A stretch of DNA of 6,046 nucleotides from Maritimibacter sp. (GCA_020441225.1 JAGRMP010000129.1:1-6046); one strand, 5' to 3'. Counted from the first letter of the stretch, positions 1 to 5,491 are shown. Notes: generated from the sequence alone by a model not told the origin. Program-made: numbers and translations.

Positions 1-231
1 ATGGCGCTGGTCGACCGGGCGCTGCGCTGGGAGGAGCTCGGCGAGGACTACCAGGGTGCCCCGGCGCAGGACGAGGAATTTGTCCTCAGCCATGCCGACA
101 ACATCCAGGCCACCGGCTTTCTCGAACATATCAAGCTGCCGCATTACGTCGACTTCCAGTCGGAACTCGAACTGGTGCGCAAGATCCGCCGCACGGCCGA
201 GGCGGCACAGACGAAGGAGGCGGCGGAATGA
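1..231 (+). CDS. phnI: PhnI, C-terminal part (C-P lyase core subunit), 5' truncated by window edge
   Basis: Only the last 76 residues of PhnI are present; the family is about 350-370 residues long, so the ATG at base 1 is an internal codon and not the start. The visible part carries the conserved PhnI tail: ALVDRALRWEELGE, then PAQDEEFVLSHADN, then LPHYVDFQSELELVRKIR. In the E. coli pathway PhnI is the nucleosidase-like subunit. With PhnG, PhnH and PhnL it displaces adenine from ATP to make ribose 1-phosphonate 5-triphosphate, and it is part of the PhnGHIJ core. The TGA stop (229-231) overlaps the phnJ ATG as ATGA, which points to coupled translation in one operon. Identification rests on recognised family sequence; the upstream genes (phnG, phnH) would be expected left of the window. 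Confidence 0.95.
   Translation: MALVDRALRWEELGEDYQGAPAQDEEFVLSHADNIQATGFLEHIKLPHYVDFQSELELVRKIRRTAEAAQTKEAAE
214..220 (+). promoter_or_regulatory. Shine-Dalgarno site for phnJ
   Basis: AAGGAGG lies inside the phnI tail with 7 nt between it and the phnJ ATG at 228. It fixes the phnJ start and serves as the reference for the nearly identical SD geometry at 1089-1095. Confidence 0.8.
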
Positions 232-1106
232 CCGAAGCTGGCGGCACCGGGGCCTACAATTTCGCCTATCTCGACGAACAGACCAAGCGGATGATCCGCC
301 GCGCGATCCTCAAGGGCGTGGCGATCCCGGGCTACCAGGTGCCCTTCGCCAGCCGCGAAATGCCCATGCCGTACGGTTGGGGGACCGGCGGCGTGCAGGT
401 CACGGCGGCCTGCCTCACGCCCGAGGATACCCTGAAGGTCATCGACCAGGGGGCGGACGACACCACCAACGCGGTCTCGATCCGCAAGTTTTTCGAGAAG
501 ACCGCGGGCGTCGCCACCACCGAGCACACGGCCGAGGCGAGCGTGATCCAGACCCGCCACCGCATCCCCGAAGCGCCGCTGACCGAGAGCCAGATCCTGG
601 TCTACCAGGTGCCGATCCCCGAACCGCTCCGGTTTCTCGAACCGCGCGAGACCGAAACCCGCAAGATGCACGCGCTCGAAGACTACGGGCTCATGCATGT
701 GAAGCTCTACGAAGACATTGCCCGCCACGGCCACATCGCTACCAGCTACGCCTACCCGGTCAAGGTCGAAGACCGCTACGTGATGGACCCGTCCCCGATC
801 CCGAAATTCGACAACCCGAAGCTCGAATCGGCGGCGATCCAGCTCTTCGGAGCCGGGCGCGAGCAGCGCATCTACGCGATACCGCCTTTCACGAAAGTGG
901 TCAGCCTCGATTTCGAGGATCACCCCTTCGAGGCATCGAAAGCCGATCGTCCCTGCGATCTCTGCGGGGCGGCGCACAGCTATCTCGACGAGGTGATCGT
1001 CGACGACGCGGGCGGGCGGATGTTCGTCTGTTCCGACACGGACTTTTGCGCCGGACGCCAGGCCCGGGGCCACGTTGGACGCTTGAACGAGGAGGCTGCC
1101 GAATGA
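228..1106 (+). CDS. phnJ: PhnJ, radical-SAM carbon-phosphorus lyase (alpha-D-ribose 1-methylphosphonate 5-phosphate C-P lyase)
   Basis: This is the catalytic subunit that cleaves the C-P bond of 5-phosphoribosyl 1-phosphonates with SAM and a [4Fe-4S] cluster, giving an alkane and 5-phosphoribosyl 1,2-cyclic phosphate. It is cytoplasmic, in the PhnGHIJ core complex. It has 292 residues against about 281 in E. coli. The family blocks are all present: YNFAYLDEQTKRMIRRAILK (residues 10-29), MPMPYGWGTGG (45-55), VIDQGADDTTNAVSIR (71-86), IQTRHRIPE (107-115), YVMDPSPIPKFDNPK (184-198). The four catalytic cysteines are C243, C246, C268 and C274, with the CX2C-X21-C-X5-C spacing of E. coli C241/C244/C266/C272. 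G35 in AIPGYQVPF corresponds to the glycyl-radical residue Gly32 of E. coli. All key residues are intact, so the enzyme is probably active. The start overlaps the phnI stop (ATGA) behind a strong SD. The TGA at 1104-1106 overlaps a downstream ATG at 1103, which opens a 25-codon frame and not phnK itself. Confidence 0.98.
   Translation: MTEAGGTGAYNFAYLDEQTKRMIRRAILKGVAIPGYQVPFASREMPMPYGWGTGGVQVTAACLTPEDTLKVIDQGADDTTNAVSIRKFFEKTAGVATTEHTAEASVIQTRHRIPEAPLTESQILVYQVPIPEPLRFLEPRETETRKMHALEDYGLMHVKLYEDIARHGHIATSYAYPVKVEDRYVMDPSPIPKFDNPKLESAAIQLFGAGREQRIYAIPPFTKVVSLDFEDHPFEASKADRPCDLCGAAHSYLDEVIVDDAGGRMFVCSDTDFCAGRQARGHVGRLNEEAAE
1089..1095 (+). promoter_or_regulatory. Strong Shine-Dalgarno site facing the ATG at 1103, not phnK
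   Basis: GAGGAGG sits 7 nt before the ATG at 1103, the same spacing as the phnJ SD. The ATG it serves overlaps the phnJ stop (ATGA), the standard junction in this operon, yet the frame it opens ends after 25 codons. It may be the relic start signal of an ancestral phnK. Confidence 0.65.
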
Positions 1107-1180
1107 GCGGCGCAAATTTCTTGCAAGAAATTTGGCAAGAATTTTTGAAAATTCTTGGCCCTGTGGAGATTCCGCGATGA
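1103..1180 (+). CDS. 25-codon open frame bridging phnJ and phnK (possible coupling peptide or relic phnK start)
   Basis: The frame starts at ATG 1103 (ATGA overlap with the phnJ stop, strong SD 7 nt upstream) and ends at TGA 1178-1180, which overlaps the phnK ATG at 1177 as a second ATGA. The peptide begins MSGANFLQEI and its middle is encoded by the AT-rich palindromes at 1113-1157. I recognise no family. The likeliest reading is that it is not a functional protein. It would be the product of a palindromic insertion just after an older phnK start, kept open because it couples translation from phnJ to the present phnK start. The alternative is a small genuine peptide. The start signals are clear; the biological meaning is inference. 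Confidence 0.3.
   Translation: MSGANFLQEIWQEFLKILGPVEIPR
1113..1157. repeat. Two adjacent perfect palindromes (AT-rich, REP-like) at the phnJ-phnK junction
   Basis: Bases 1113-1134 form a perfect 22-bp palindrome centred on TTGCAA (left half CAAATTTCTTG). After one G, bases 1136-1157 form a second perfect 22-bp palindrome, with arms CAAGAATTTT and AAAATTCTTG around TG. Each can fold into a 9-bp stem with a 4-nt loop. The four arms are near copies: AAATTTCTTG and AAAATTCTTG differ at one base, so they can also pair crosswise into alternative structures. GC is 12 of 45 (27%) inside an operon that is very GC-rich. No T-run follows, so it is not an intrinsic terminator. It looks like a small dispersed palindromic element or an mRNA-processing/stability hairpin pair. 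I cannot test from one window whether it recurs in the genome. Confidence 0.85.
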
Positions 1181-1947
1181 CGCCCCTGCTCAGCGCTCGT
1201 GATATCACCCGGACCTACGGGGCCCGTATCGGCTGCGCGCATGTCTCCTTCGATCTGTACCCCGGCGAGGTGATGGGCATCGTCGGCGAGAGCGGTTCCG
1301 GCAAGTCCACGCTCCTCAATTGCCTCGCCGGCCATCTCGAACCCGACACCGGCGCGGTGCTGTTCGACACCCGTACCGGCGGCCTCAGGGACACGTGCAC
1401 CATGTCGGAACCCGAGCGCCGGATGCTCGCGCGCACCGACTGGGCCTTTGTCCATCAGAATCCGCGCGACGGGCTCAGGATGGGCGTGAGCGCGGGCGGC
1501 AATGTCGGCGAGCGGCTGATGGCCGTGGGTGCGCGCCACTATGGCCGGATCCGCGAGCAGGCCACCGACTGGCTCGGCCGCGTCGAGATCGCCGAAGACC
1601 GGATCGACGACCGTCCGCGGGCCTTCTCGGGCGGCATGCAGCAGCGGCTCCAGATCGCCCGCAACCTCGTGACCGGCCCGCGCCTCGTGTTCATGGACGA
1701 ACCGACCGGCGGGCTCGACGTCAGCGTGCAGGCCCGCCTCCTCGACCTCATCCGCGGTCTCGTGCGCGAGATGGGGTTGTCGGCGATCATCGTCACCCAC
1801 GATCTCGCCGTGGTGCGGCTGCTTGCCGATCGCCTCATGGTGATGAAGGACGGCCGGGTGGTCGAGGCGGGCCTCACCGACCAGGTGCTCGACGACCCGC
1901 AGCACGCCTACACCCAGCTTCTCGTCTCCTCCGTGCTGCAGGTTTGA
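1177..1947 (+). CDS. phnK: PhnK, ABC-type ATPase of the C-P lyase complex
   Basis: A 256-residue ABC ATPase without membrane segments, close to the E. coli length of about 252. PhnK docks as a dimer on PhnJ of the C-P lyase core, where ATP turnover is thought to open the core for substrate exchange; it is not a transporter despite its resemblance to oligopeptide importers. Motifs: Walker A GESGSGKST (37-45), Q-loop Q94 in VHQNPRDGLRM, signature FSGGMQQRLQIARNL (150-164), Walker B LVFMDEPTGGLD (170-181) and switch H208 in IVTHDL. The VHQNPRDGLRM block is typical of PhnK. The start is set at ATG 1177 because the product then begins MTPLLSARDITRTYG, aligning with E. coli PhnK, and GGAG at 1165-1168 lies 8 nt upstream. 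A TTG at 1132 in the same frame would add 15 residues encoded largely by the palindromes and is disfavoured. The start codon overlaps the stop of the 25-codon frame. Confidence 0.96.
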   Translation: MTPLLSARDITRTYGARIGCAHVSFDLYPGEVMGIVGESGSGKSTLLNCLAGHLEPDTGAVLFDTRTGGLRDTCTMSEPERRMLARTDWAFVHQNPRDGLRMGVSAGGNVGERLMAVGARHYGRIREQATDWLGRVEIAEDRIDDRPRAFSGGMQQRLQIARNLVTGPRLVFMDEPTGGLDVSVQARLLDLIRGLVREMGLSAIIVTHDLAVVRLLADRLMVMKDGRVVEAGLTDQVLDDPQHAYTQLLVSSVLQV

Positions 1948-1952
1948 GCGCC

Positions 1953-2648
1953 ATGATCCGGATCGAAAACCTCTCCAAATCCTTCACCCTGCACAACCAG
2001 GGCGGCGCCACCATCGAGGTGATGCGCGGCGCCGCCTTCGCGGTCGCCCCGGGCGAATGCGTGGCGCTCACCGGCGTGTCCGGCGCCGGCAAGTCGACGC
2101 TGATGCGGATGATCTACGGCAATTACCTCGCGGCATCCGGCCATATCTGGGTCGGCGACACCGATGTGGCCCGGGCCCAGCCGCGCGAGATCCTCGACCT
2201 GCGCCGCCACACCCTGGGCTATGTCTCGCAGTTCCTGCGCGTCGTGCCCCGGGTGCCGACCCGCGATGTCGTGGCCGAGCCGCTTCTGGCGGTGGGCGCG
2301 GACCATGAGGCGGCTCTGGCCAGAGCCGAAGAGCTGCTCACCCGGCTCAACATCCCCCGGGCGCTCTGGGCGCTCTCGCCCACCACCTTCTCGGGCGGCG
2401 AGCAGCAGCGGGTGAACATCGCGCGCGGCTTCGCGCATGCCTATCCGGCGATGTTGCTCGACGAACCCACCGCCTCGCTCGACGCCACCAACCGGGCGAC
2501 CGTCCTCGCCCTCGTCGAGGAAGCCAAGGCGCGGGGCGCGGCGATCGTCGGGATCTTCCACGACGAAGACGCCCGCGCCCGGGTTGCGGACCGCGAAATC
2601 GACGTCGCCGCATTTACCCCCGCCACCCATCCGGACCGCGCGGCATGA
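1953..2648 (+). CDS. phnL: PhnL, ABC-type ATPase of the C-P lyase system
   Basis: A 231-residue ABC ATPase of LolD-like type, near the E. coli PhnL length of about 226. PhnL is needed with PhnG, H and I for the nucleosidase-type first step, and it binds the PhnK dimer in a dual-ATPase assembly on the core complex. Motifs: MIRIENLSKSFTLHNQGG at the N-terminus (typical of PhnL), Walker A GVSGAGKST (41-49), Q-loop Q93 in YVSQFLRVVPRV, signature FSGGEQQRVNIARGF (146-160), Walker B AMLLDEPTASLD (166-177) and switch H203 in GIFHDED. All ATPase residues are intact. The ATG lies 5 nt after the phnK stop with only a weak AGG upstream, so its translation probably depends on ribosomes finishing phnK. 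Its TGA overlaps the phnN ATG (ATGA, 2645-2648). Confidence 0.96.
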   Translation: MIRIENLSKSFTLHNQGGATIEVMRGAAFAVAPGECVALTGVSGAGKSTLMRMIYGNYLAASGHIWVGDTDVARAQPREILDLRRHTLGYVSQFLRVVPRVPTRDVVAEPLLAVGADHEAALARAEELLTRLNIPRALWALSPTTFSGGEQQRVNIARGFAHAYPAMLLDEPTASLDATNRATVLALVEEAKARGAAIVGIFHDEDARARVADREIDVAAFTPATHPDRAA

Positions 2649-3184
2649 GCGGAATCTACGCCATCGTCGGCCCTTCGGGTGTCGGTAAGGATACGCTGAT
2701 GGAGGCGGTGGCCGCCCGACTGCCGTCGGTCCGCCTGGTGCGGCGGGTCATCACCCGCCCCGAGGCGGCGGGCGGCGAAGACTTCGAAGGCGTGTCCGAA
2801 GCCGAGTTTGCCCGCCGCCTGGCGCGCGGCGATTTCGCGGTGACCTGGCAGGCGCACGGGTTGTCCTACGGCATCCCGGCGAGCGTCCGCGACCGGCACG
2901 CGGCGGGCGAGACGCTGCTGTTCAACGGGTCGCGCGCGGCGCTGCCCGCGGCGCAGACGGCCTTCCCCGATCTCACGGTGATCCATGTCACCGCGCGCCC
3001 GGACGTGCTTGCCGAGCGGCTTGCGGGGCGGGGGCGGGAAACGCGCGAGGAGATCGTAGAAAGACTATCCCGTGCCGAGATTTCTCTGCCGGACGGCTTT
3101 AAATTGTTCGAATTAGATAATTCTGGCAGTCTGGAAGACGCCATCGACCGGCTCGAAGCGCTGCTTCAGCCGGTGAGGGCGTAG
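2645..3184 (+). CDS. phnN: PhnN, ribose 1,5-bisphosphate phosphokinase
   Basis: PhnN phosphorylates ribose 1,5-bisphosphate with ATP to PRPP, the last step of the C-P lyase pathway, which returns the ribose to nucleotide, His and Trp synthesis. It is a guanylate-kinase-like P-loop protein of 179 residues (E. coli about 185). Seen: Walker A GPSGVGKDT (9-17), RRVITRP (33-39), GLSYGIP (72-78), LLFNGSR (91-97), VIHVTARPDVLAERLAGRGRE (around 112-132, lid region) and C-terminal ELDNSGSLEDAIDRLEALL. The start overlaps the phnL stop with no good SD, so it is likely translated by coupling. Oddities: codons 138-163 use GTA, AGA, CTA, TTA, AAA and AAT, unlike the GC-rich codons elsewhere, and the last 19 bp overlap the convergent DUF1045 gene. 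It appears to be the last gene of this + strand transcription unit. Confidence 0.95.
   Translation: MSGIYAIVGPSGVGKDTLMEAVAARLPSVRLVRRVITRPEAAGGEDFEGVSEAEFARRLARGDFAVTWQAHGLSYGIPASVRDRHAAGETLLFNGSRAALPAAQTAFPDLTVIHVTARPDVLAERLAGRGRETREEIVERLSRAEISLPDGFKLFELDNSGSLEDAIDRLEALLQPVRA
3098..3124. other. AT-rich patch inside the phnN 3' end with a small palindrome
   Basis: This stretch has 5 G/C of 27 bases. It includes GAATTA-GA-TAATTC at 3110-3123, a 6-bp inverted repeat around 2 nt. It encodes the conserved FKLFELDNS of PhnN with codons rarely used in the rest of the window (TTA, TTG, AAA, AAT). It lies about 40-70 bp downstream of the convergent DUF1045 stop, so it could belong to that gene's 3' untranslated region, but the stem is weak and no clear terminator follows. 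Function unknown. Confidence 0.4.
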
Positions 3185-3867
3185 CGGTGGAGCACGTGGA
3201 ACATTCCCCGTTCGTCTTCGCCGAACAGGACCAGCGCGTCGACCGGGAAAGGCCGCGGGACGAGGGGGGCGAGCAGGGGCGCGAGGGCCGCCTGGACCGC
3301 CACCGCCTCGTCCGGCGCGAGCTTGCCGGTGAGGGTGAAGTGAAACCGGAACGCGTCGAGCACGTAAGGATAGCCCCAACGCACCAGATGCGCCTCCTGC
3401 CCGGGCGTCAGCCCGGACGCCCGACGGCGGGCGAGTTCGGCCTCCGACGCGGGCGCGCGGTGGGCGTCGAGCCCCATGACCACCGCGCCCGCGAGCCGTT
3501 CGAGATCCCTTGTGTCGCCCTGCGGGGTGAGGGCGAGGAACCCGCCGAGCCGGTGCAGCCCGAGCCCATCCAGCACGACCGCCGGCAGGGTCGCGGCGAG
3601 ATCCGCCAGATCGGCCTCGAGCGCGGCCCGGCTCGACCCGTCCGCCAGGCGGAACGGCGGCTTCAGGGTGCAGTGGAACCCGTATTTGCGCGGGCTGGCG
3701 GTGAGCGCCTCCACCGGGCGCGGCAGCCCGGAAACTTCCGGGTGCGCCACGGCCTCCCCGGCAACGGGGTCCCAGCCCAGCCAGCGGGCGGCGAAATCGG
3801 CGAGCGGCCCCGGCTGCGGCGCGGCGTAGACCGCGTATCGATTGAACATGTCCATGCGCCCCCGCAT
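3166..3867 (-). CDS. DUF1045 phosphonate-metabolism protein, 2H phosphodiesterase-like
   Basis: A 233-residue protein of the DUF1045 / TIGR03223 family found with C-P lyase genes. It has two H-x-T motifs, HCTL (H65, T67) after RKYGF and HFTL (H176, T178) after DAFRF, about 110 residues apart. This is the hallmark of the 2H phosphoesterase superfamily (LigT/ThpR-like), where the two His/Thr pairs act on 2',3'-cyclic or 1,2-cyclic phosphates. I see no signal peptide or membrane segment. Inference: it opens 5-phosphoribosyl 1,2-cyclic phosphate between PhnJ and PhnN, replacing PhnP. It lies tail to tail with phnN (19-bp overlap) and head to head with phnM. Starts at 3867 (GGAG 5 nt upstream), 3855 and 3849 are all possible. 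Homology favours 3849 (MFNRYAVYAAP, 227 residues); the longest form is listed. Confidence 0.88.
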   Translation of the reverse strand: MRGRMDMFNRYAVYAAPQPGPLADFAARWLGWDPVAGEAVAHPEVSGLPRPVEALTASPRKYGFHCTLKPPFRLADGSSRAALEADLADLAATLPAVVLDGLGLHRLGGFLALTPQGDTRDLERLAGAVVMGLDAHRAPASEAELARRRASGLTPGQEAHLVRWGYPYVLDAFRFHFTLTGKLAPDEAVAVQAALAPLLAPLVPRPFPVDALVLFGEDERGMFHVLHRYALTG

Positions 3868-3935
3868 ATCCGCTCCATGTCACACCCGCGTAACATCTGC
3901 CCGAGAAACACCGCTCTATATACAGGACCGATCCG
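3868..3935. promoter_or_regulatory. Divergent promoter/operator region between DUF1045 and phnM
   Basis: This 68-bp gap must hold the start signals of the DUF1045 gene (-) and probably of phnM (+). It contains an imperfect dyad, ATGTCAC-N6-GTAACAT (3877-3896, one mismatch). Read as direct repeats, ATGTCAC and GCGTAAC 11 bp apart loosely resemble a PhoB box (CTGTCAT repeats). TATATA at 3917-3922 is a -10 candidate, but for phnM it would give a leader of only about 6 nt. TAACAT at 3891-3896 is an alternative -10 with a longer leader. AGGA at 3924-3927, 8 nt before the phnM ATG, is a plausible SD. No good -35 is seen for either strand. Confidence 0.45.
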
Positions 3936-5078
3936 ATGACCGACATGATCTTCACCAATGCCCGGATCGTCCTCGAGCATGAGGTGACCCAAGGCACCGT
4001 CATCGTGCGCGACGGCCACATCGCGCGGATCGACCAGGGCGCGACCGCCGTGCCGGGGGCTCTCGACCTTGCCGGCGACATGCTGATCCCCGGGCTCATC
4101 GAGCTGCACACCGACAATCTCGAACGCCATATCGAACCGCGCCCCGGGGTCGACTGGCCCCATGCGGCGGGCATCCTCGCCCATGACGGCGAGCTGGCCT
4201 CGACCGGGATCACCACCGTGTTCGACGCGCTGCGGGTCGGATCGATCCATTCCGGCGGCAAGGGCAATTTCCGCAAATACGCGCGCCAGGTCGCGAGCGA
4301 GATCATGAGCCTGCGCGATGCCGGCGCGCTCCGGATCAACCACTACATCCACCTGCGCGCCGAGATCTGCTCGGAAACGCTGGTCGAGGAGATGGACGAA
4401 TTTGGACCCGAGGACCGGGTCGGGATCGTAAGCCTGATGGACCACACGCCGGGCCAGCGCCAGTTTCGCGACGTCTCGAAGCTCAAGCAATACGTGGCCA
4501 AGAAGCGCAGCATGACCGACGCCGAATTCGACGACCATGTGACCCGCCTCAAGGGTCTCCAGGAGACCCATGGGCAACACCACGAGGCCGAAGCCGTTGC
4601 CGCCGCGCGCCGGTATGGCGCGGTGATCGCAAGCCATGACGACACCACCGCGGCCCATGTCGCGACCAGCGCCGGCCACGGCATCGGACTGGCCGAGTTT
4701 CCGACCACGCGCGAGGCGGCCGAGGCCTGTCACGCCCTTGGCATCAGGGTGATGATGGGCGCGCCCAACCTGATCCGCGGCGGTTCGCATTCGGGCAACG
4801 TCGCCGCCTTTGAGCTGGCCGAGGCGGGGCTGCTCGACATCGTTTCGTCCGACTATGTGCCGTCTGCACTGATGTCGTCGGCCTTCCTGCTCGCCGATCT
4901 CTGGGACGACCTTCCGCGCGCCATCGCCACGGTGACCGCGACCCCTGCGGCGGCGAGTGGGCTCGGCGACCGCGGCCGGATCGCCGAGGGGCTGTACGGC
5001 GATCTGGTGCGCGTCGGACGGGTGGACGGCACGCCGGTCTTGCGCGGCGTGTGGTGTCACGGCCGCCAGGTCGGTTAG
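3936..5078 (+). CDS. phnM: PhnM, alpha-D-ribose 1-methylphosphonate 5-triphosphate diphosphatase
   Basis: An amidohydrolase-superfamily metalloenzyme that hydrolyses ribose 1-phosphonate 5-triphosphate to the 5-phosphate plus pyrophosphate, making the PhnJ substrate. It has 380 residues (E. coli about 378). Visible family motifs: LIPGLIELHTDNLE (50-63, metal-binding H58 and D60), HLRAEI (139-144), VSLMDHTPGQRQF (165-177), ASHDDTTAAHV (232-242), AEFPTTREAAEA (253-264), MGAPNLIRGGSHSGNVAA (274-291) and IVSSDYVPSAL (302-312, D306). All are intact. The ATG at 3936 has AGGA 8 nt upstream; a second Met at codon 4 is a weaker choice, although E. coli PhnM begins MIINN, close to MIFTN at that Met. 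phnM is split from the phnI-N operon by the inverted DUF1045 gene, so it needs its own promoter, probably in the 68-bp divergent gap. No intrinsic terminator follows it. Confidence 0.97.
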   Translation: MTDMIFTNARIVLEHEVTQGTVIVRDGHIARIDQGATAVPGALDLAGDMLIPGLIELHTDNLERHIEPRPGVDWPHAAGILAHDGELASTGITTVFDALRVGSIHSGGKGNFRKYARQVASEIMSLRDAGALRINHYIHLRAEICSETLVEEMDEFGPEDRVGIVSLMDHTPGQRQFRDVSKLKQYVAKKRSMTDAEFDDHVTRLKGLQETHGQHHEAEAVAAARRYGAVIASHDDTTAAHVATSAGHGIGLAEFPTTREAAEACHALGIRVMMGAPNLIRGGSHSGNVAAFELAEAGLLDIVSSDYVPSALMSSAFLLADLWDDLPRAIATVTATPAAASGLGDRGRIAEGLYGDLVRVGRVDGTPVLRGVWCHGRQVG

Positions 5079-5443
5079 GCAGCCAAAAGACCCATCCCCC
5101 GGCGCCCGCCTGCGAGATCTGTCAGAAATCCAGGGTGTTCGGCGCAGGCGGCAGGCCGGTCTCGCGTGAACGTGGATCGCCAGGGCCGTGCTGGCCGGGA
5201 CGAAAGCGCGTGCGGAGGGTCCACGCTCGTCTCGGCACGCCGTGCGGCAGGATCTGCGGCTTTGCCAGGGAGCTGCCCGCGCCGATTCCAAGGCGACCGC
5301 TGCAGGCGTGCACGACCGGTGCGGAACGGCACTGGTCTGCCTCCGCCCATGGTGCCTTCGACGGTTTCAGCGGGGCGATAGGAGGCTGTATTGCGGCGGC
5401 GACAGCGGCGGCGGCGATACGATGGCGGCGTAGCCCGGCCACG
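5079..5443. other. Gene-free intergenic stretch after phnM
   Basis: I find no credible gene here. The open frames of 70-140 codons on both strands are rich in Arg, Ala and Pro, lack recognisable motifs and overlap each other, as expected by chance in GC-rich DNA. A GCG/GGC triplet-rich stretch lies at about 5393-5430. Pseudogene remains or a small RNA cannot be excluded by eye. Confidence 0.6.
5106..5151 (+). repeat. 9-bp perfect inverted repeat downstream of phnM
   Basis: CCGCCTGCG (5106-5114) and CGCAGGCGG (5143-5151) are exact reverse complements separated by 28 nt, starting 27 nt after the phnM stop. A GC-rich stem could protect the phnM mRNA 3' end, but no T-run follows, so it is not a classical intrinsic terminator. 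In GC-rich DNA a chance match is possible. Confidence 0.35.
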
Positions 5444-5470
5444 AAAAAGGGGAGGGGTCACCCCCTCCCC
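5444..5470 (-). terminator. Intrinsic (Rho-independent) terminator of the phytase-like gene
   Basis: On the minus strand the stem GGGGAGGGG (5470-5462), the loop GTGA and CCCCTCCCC (5457-5449) form 9 perfect G-C-rich pairs, followed at once by TTTTT (5448-5444). It lies 21 nt after the TGA of the minus-strand gene. On the plus strand the stem is followed by AAC, so it would not terminate phnM transcription in the same way, although it could slow it. Confidence 0.92.
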
Positions 5471-5491
5471 AACGCGTCATGAAATCTCGGC

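Noticed and set aside
56..1105. Long plus-strand open frame across phnI and phnJ
   Set aside because: It is a shadow in another frame of intact phnI/phnJ and is dominated by Arg, Pro and Ala; only its last 25 codons, after ATG 1103, have start signals.
1113..1160. Palindromes at the phnJ-phnK junction as an intrinsic terminator
   Set aside because: The stems are AT-rich and no T-run follows; downstream phnK, phnL and phnN must be expressed for the pathway.
1132..1180. TTG at 1132 as the phnK start, adding 15 residues
   Set aside because: The extra residues come mostly from the second palindrome, do not resemble PhnK N-termini, and the ATG at 1177 has a GGAG 8 nt upstream and gives the family start.
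144..1208. 354-codon minus-strand open frame opposite phnJ
   Set aside because: It lies antisense to phnJ, whose catalytic motifs are all intact; its length is explained by GC-rich third positions.
3663..5291. 542-codon minus-strand open frame opposite phnM
   Set aside because: It is the antisense shadow of a fully conserved phnM with typical Arg/Gly/Ala/His-rich composition; no domain is recognised.
5393..5430. GCG/GGC triplet run as a CRISPR or tandem-repeat locus
   Set aside because: It is irregular and short, with no spacer-repeat pattern; it is simple GC-rich low-complexity DNA.
5122..5442. 106-codon minus-strand frame beginning MAGLRRHRIAAAAVAAAI, resembling a signal peptide
   Set aside because: It begins just after the terminator with no good SD, has no recognisable domain, and its Ala run comes from GCG/GGC triplets.
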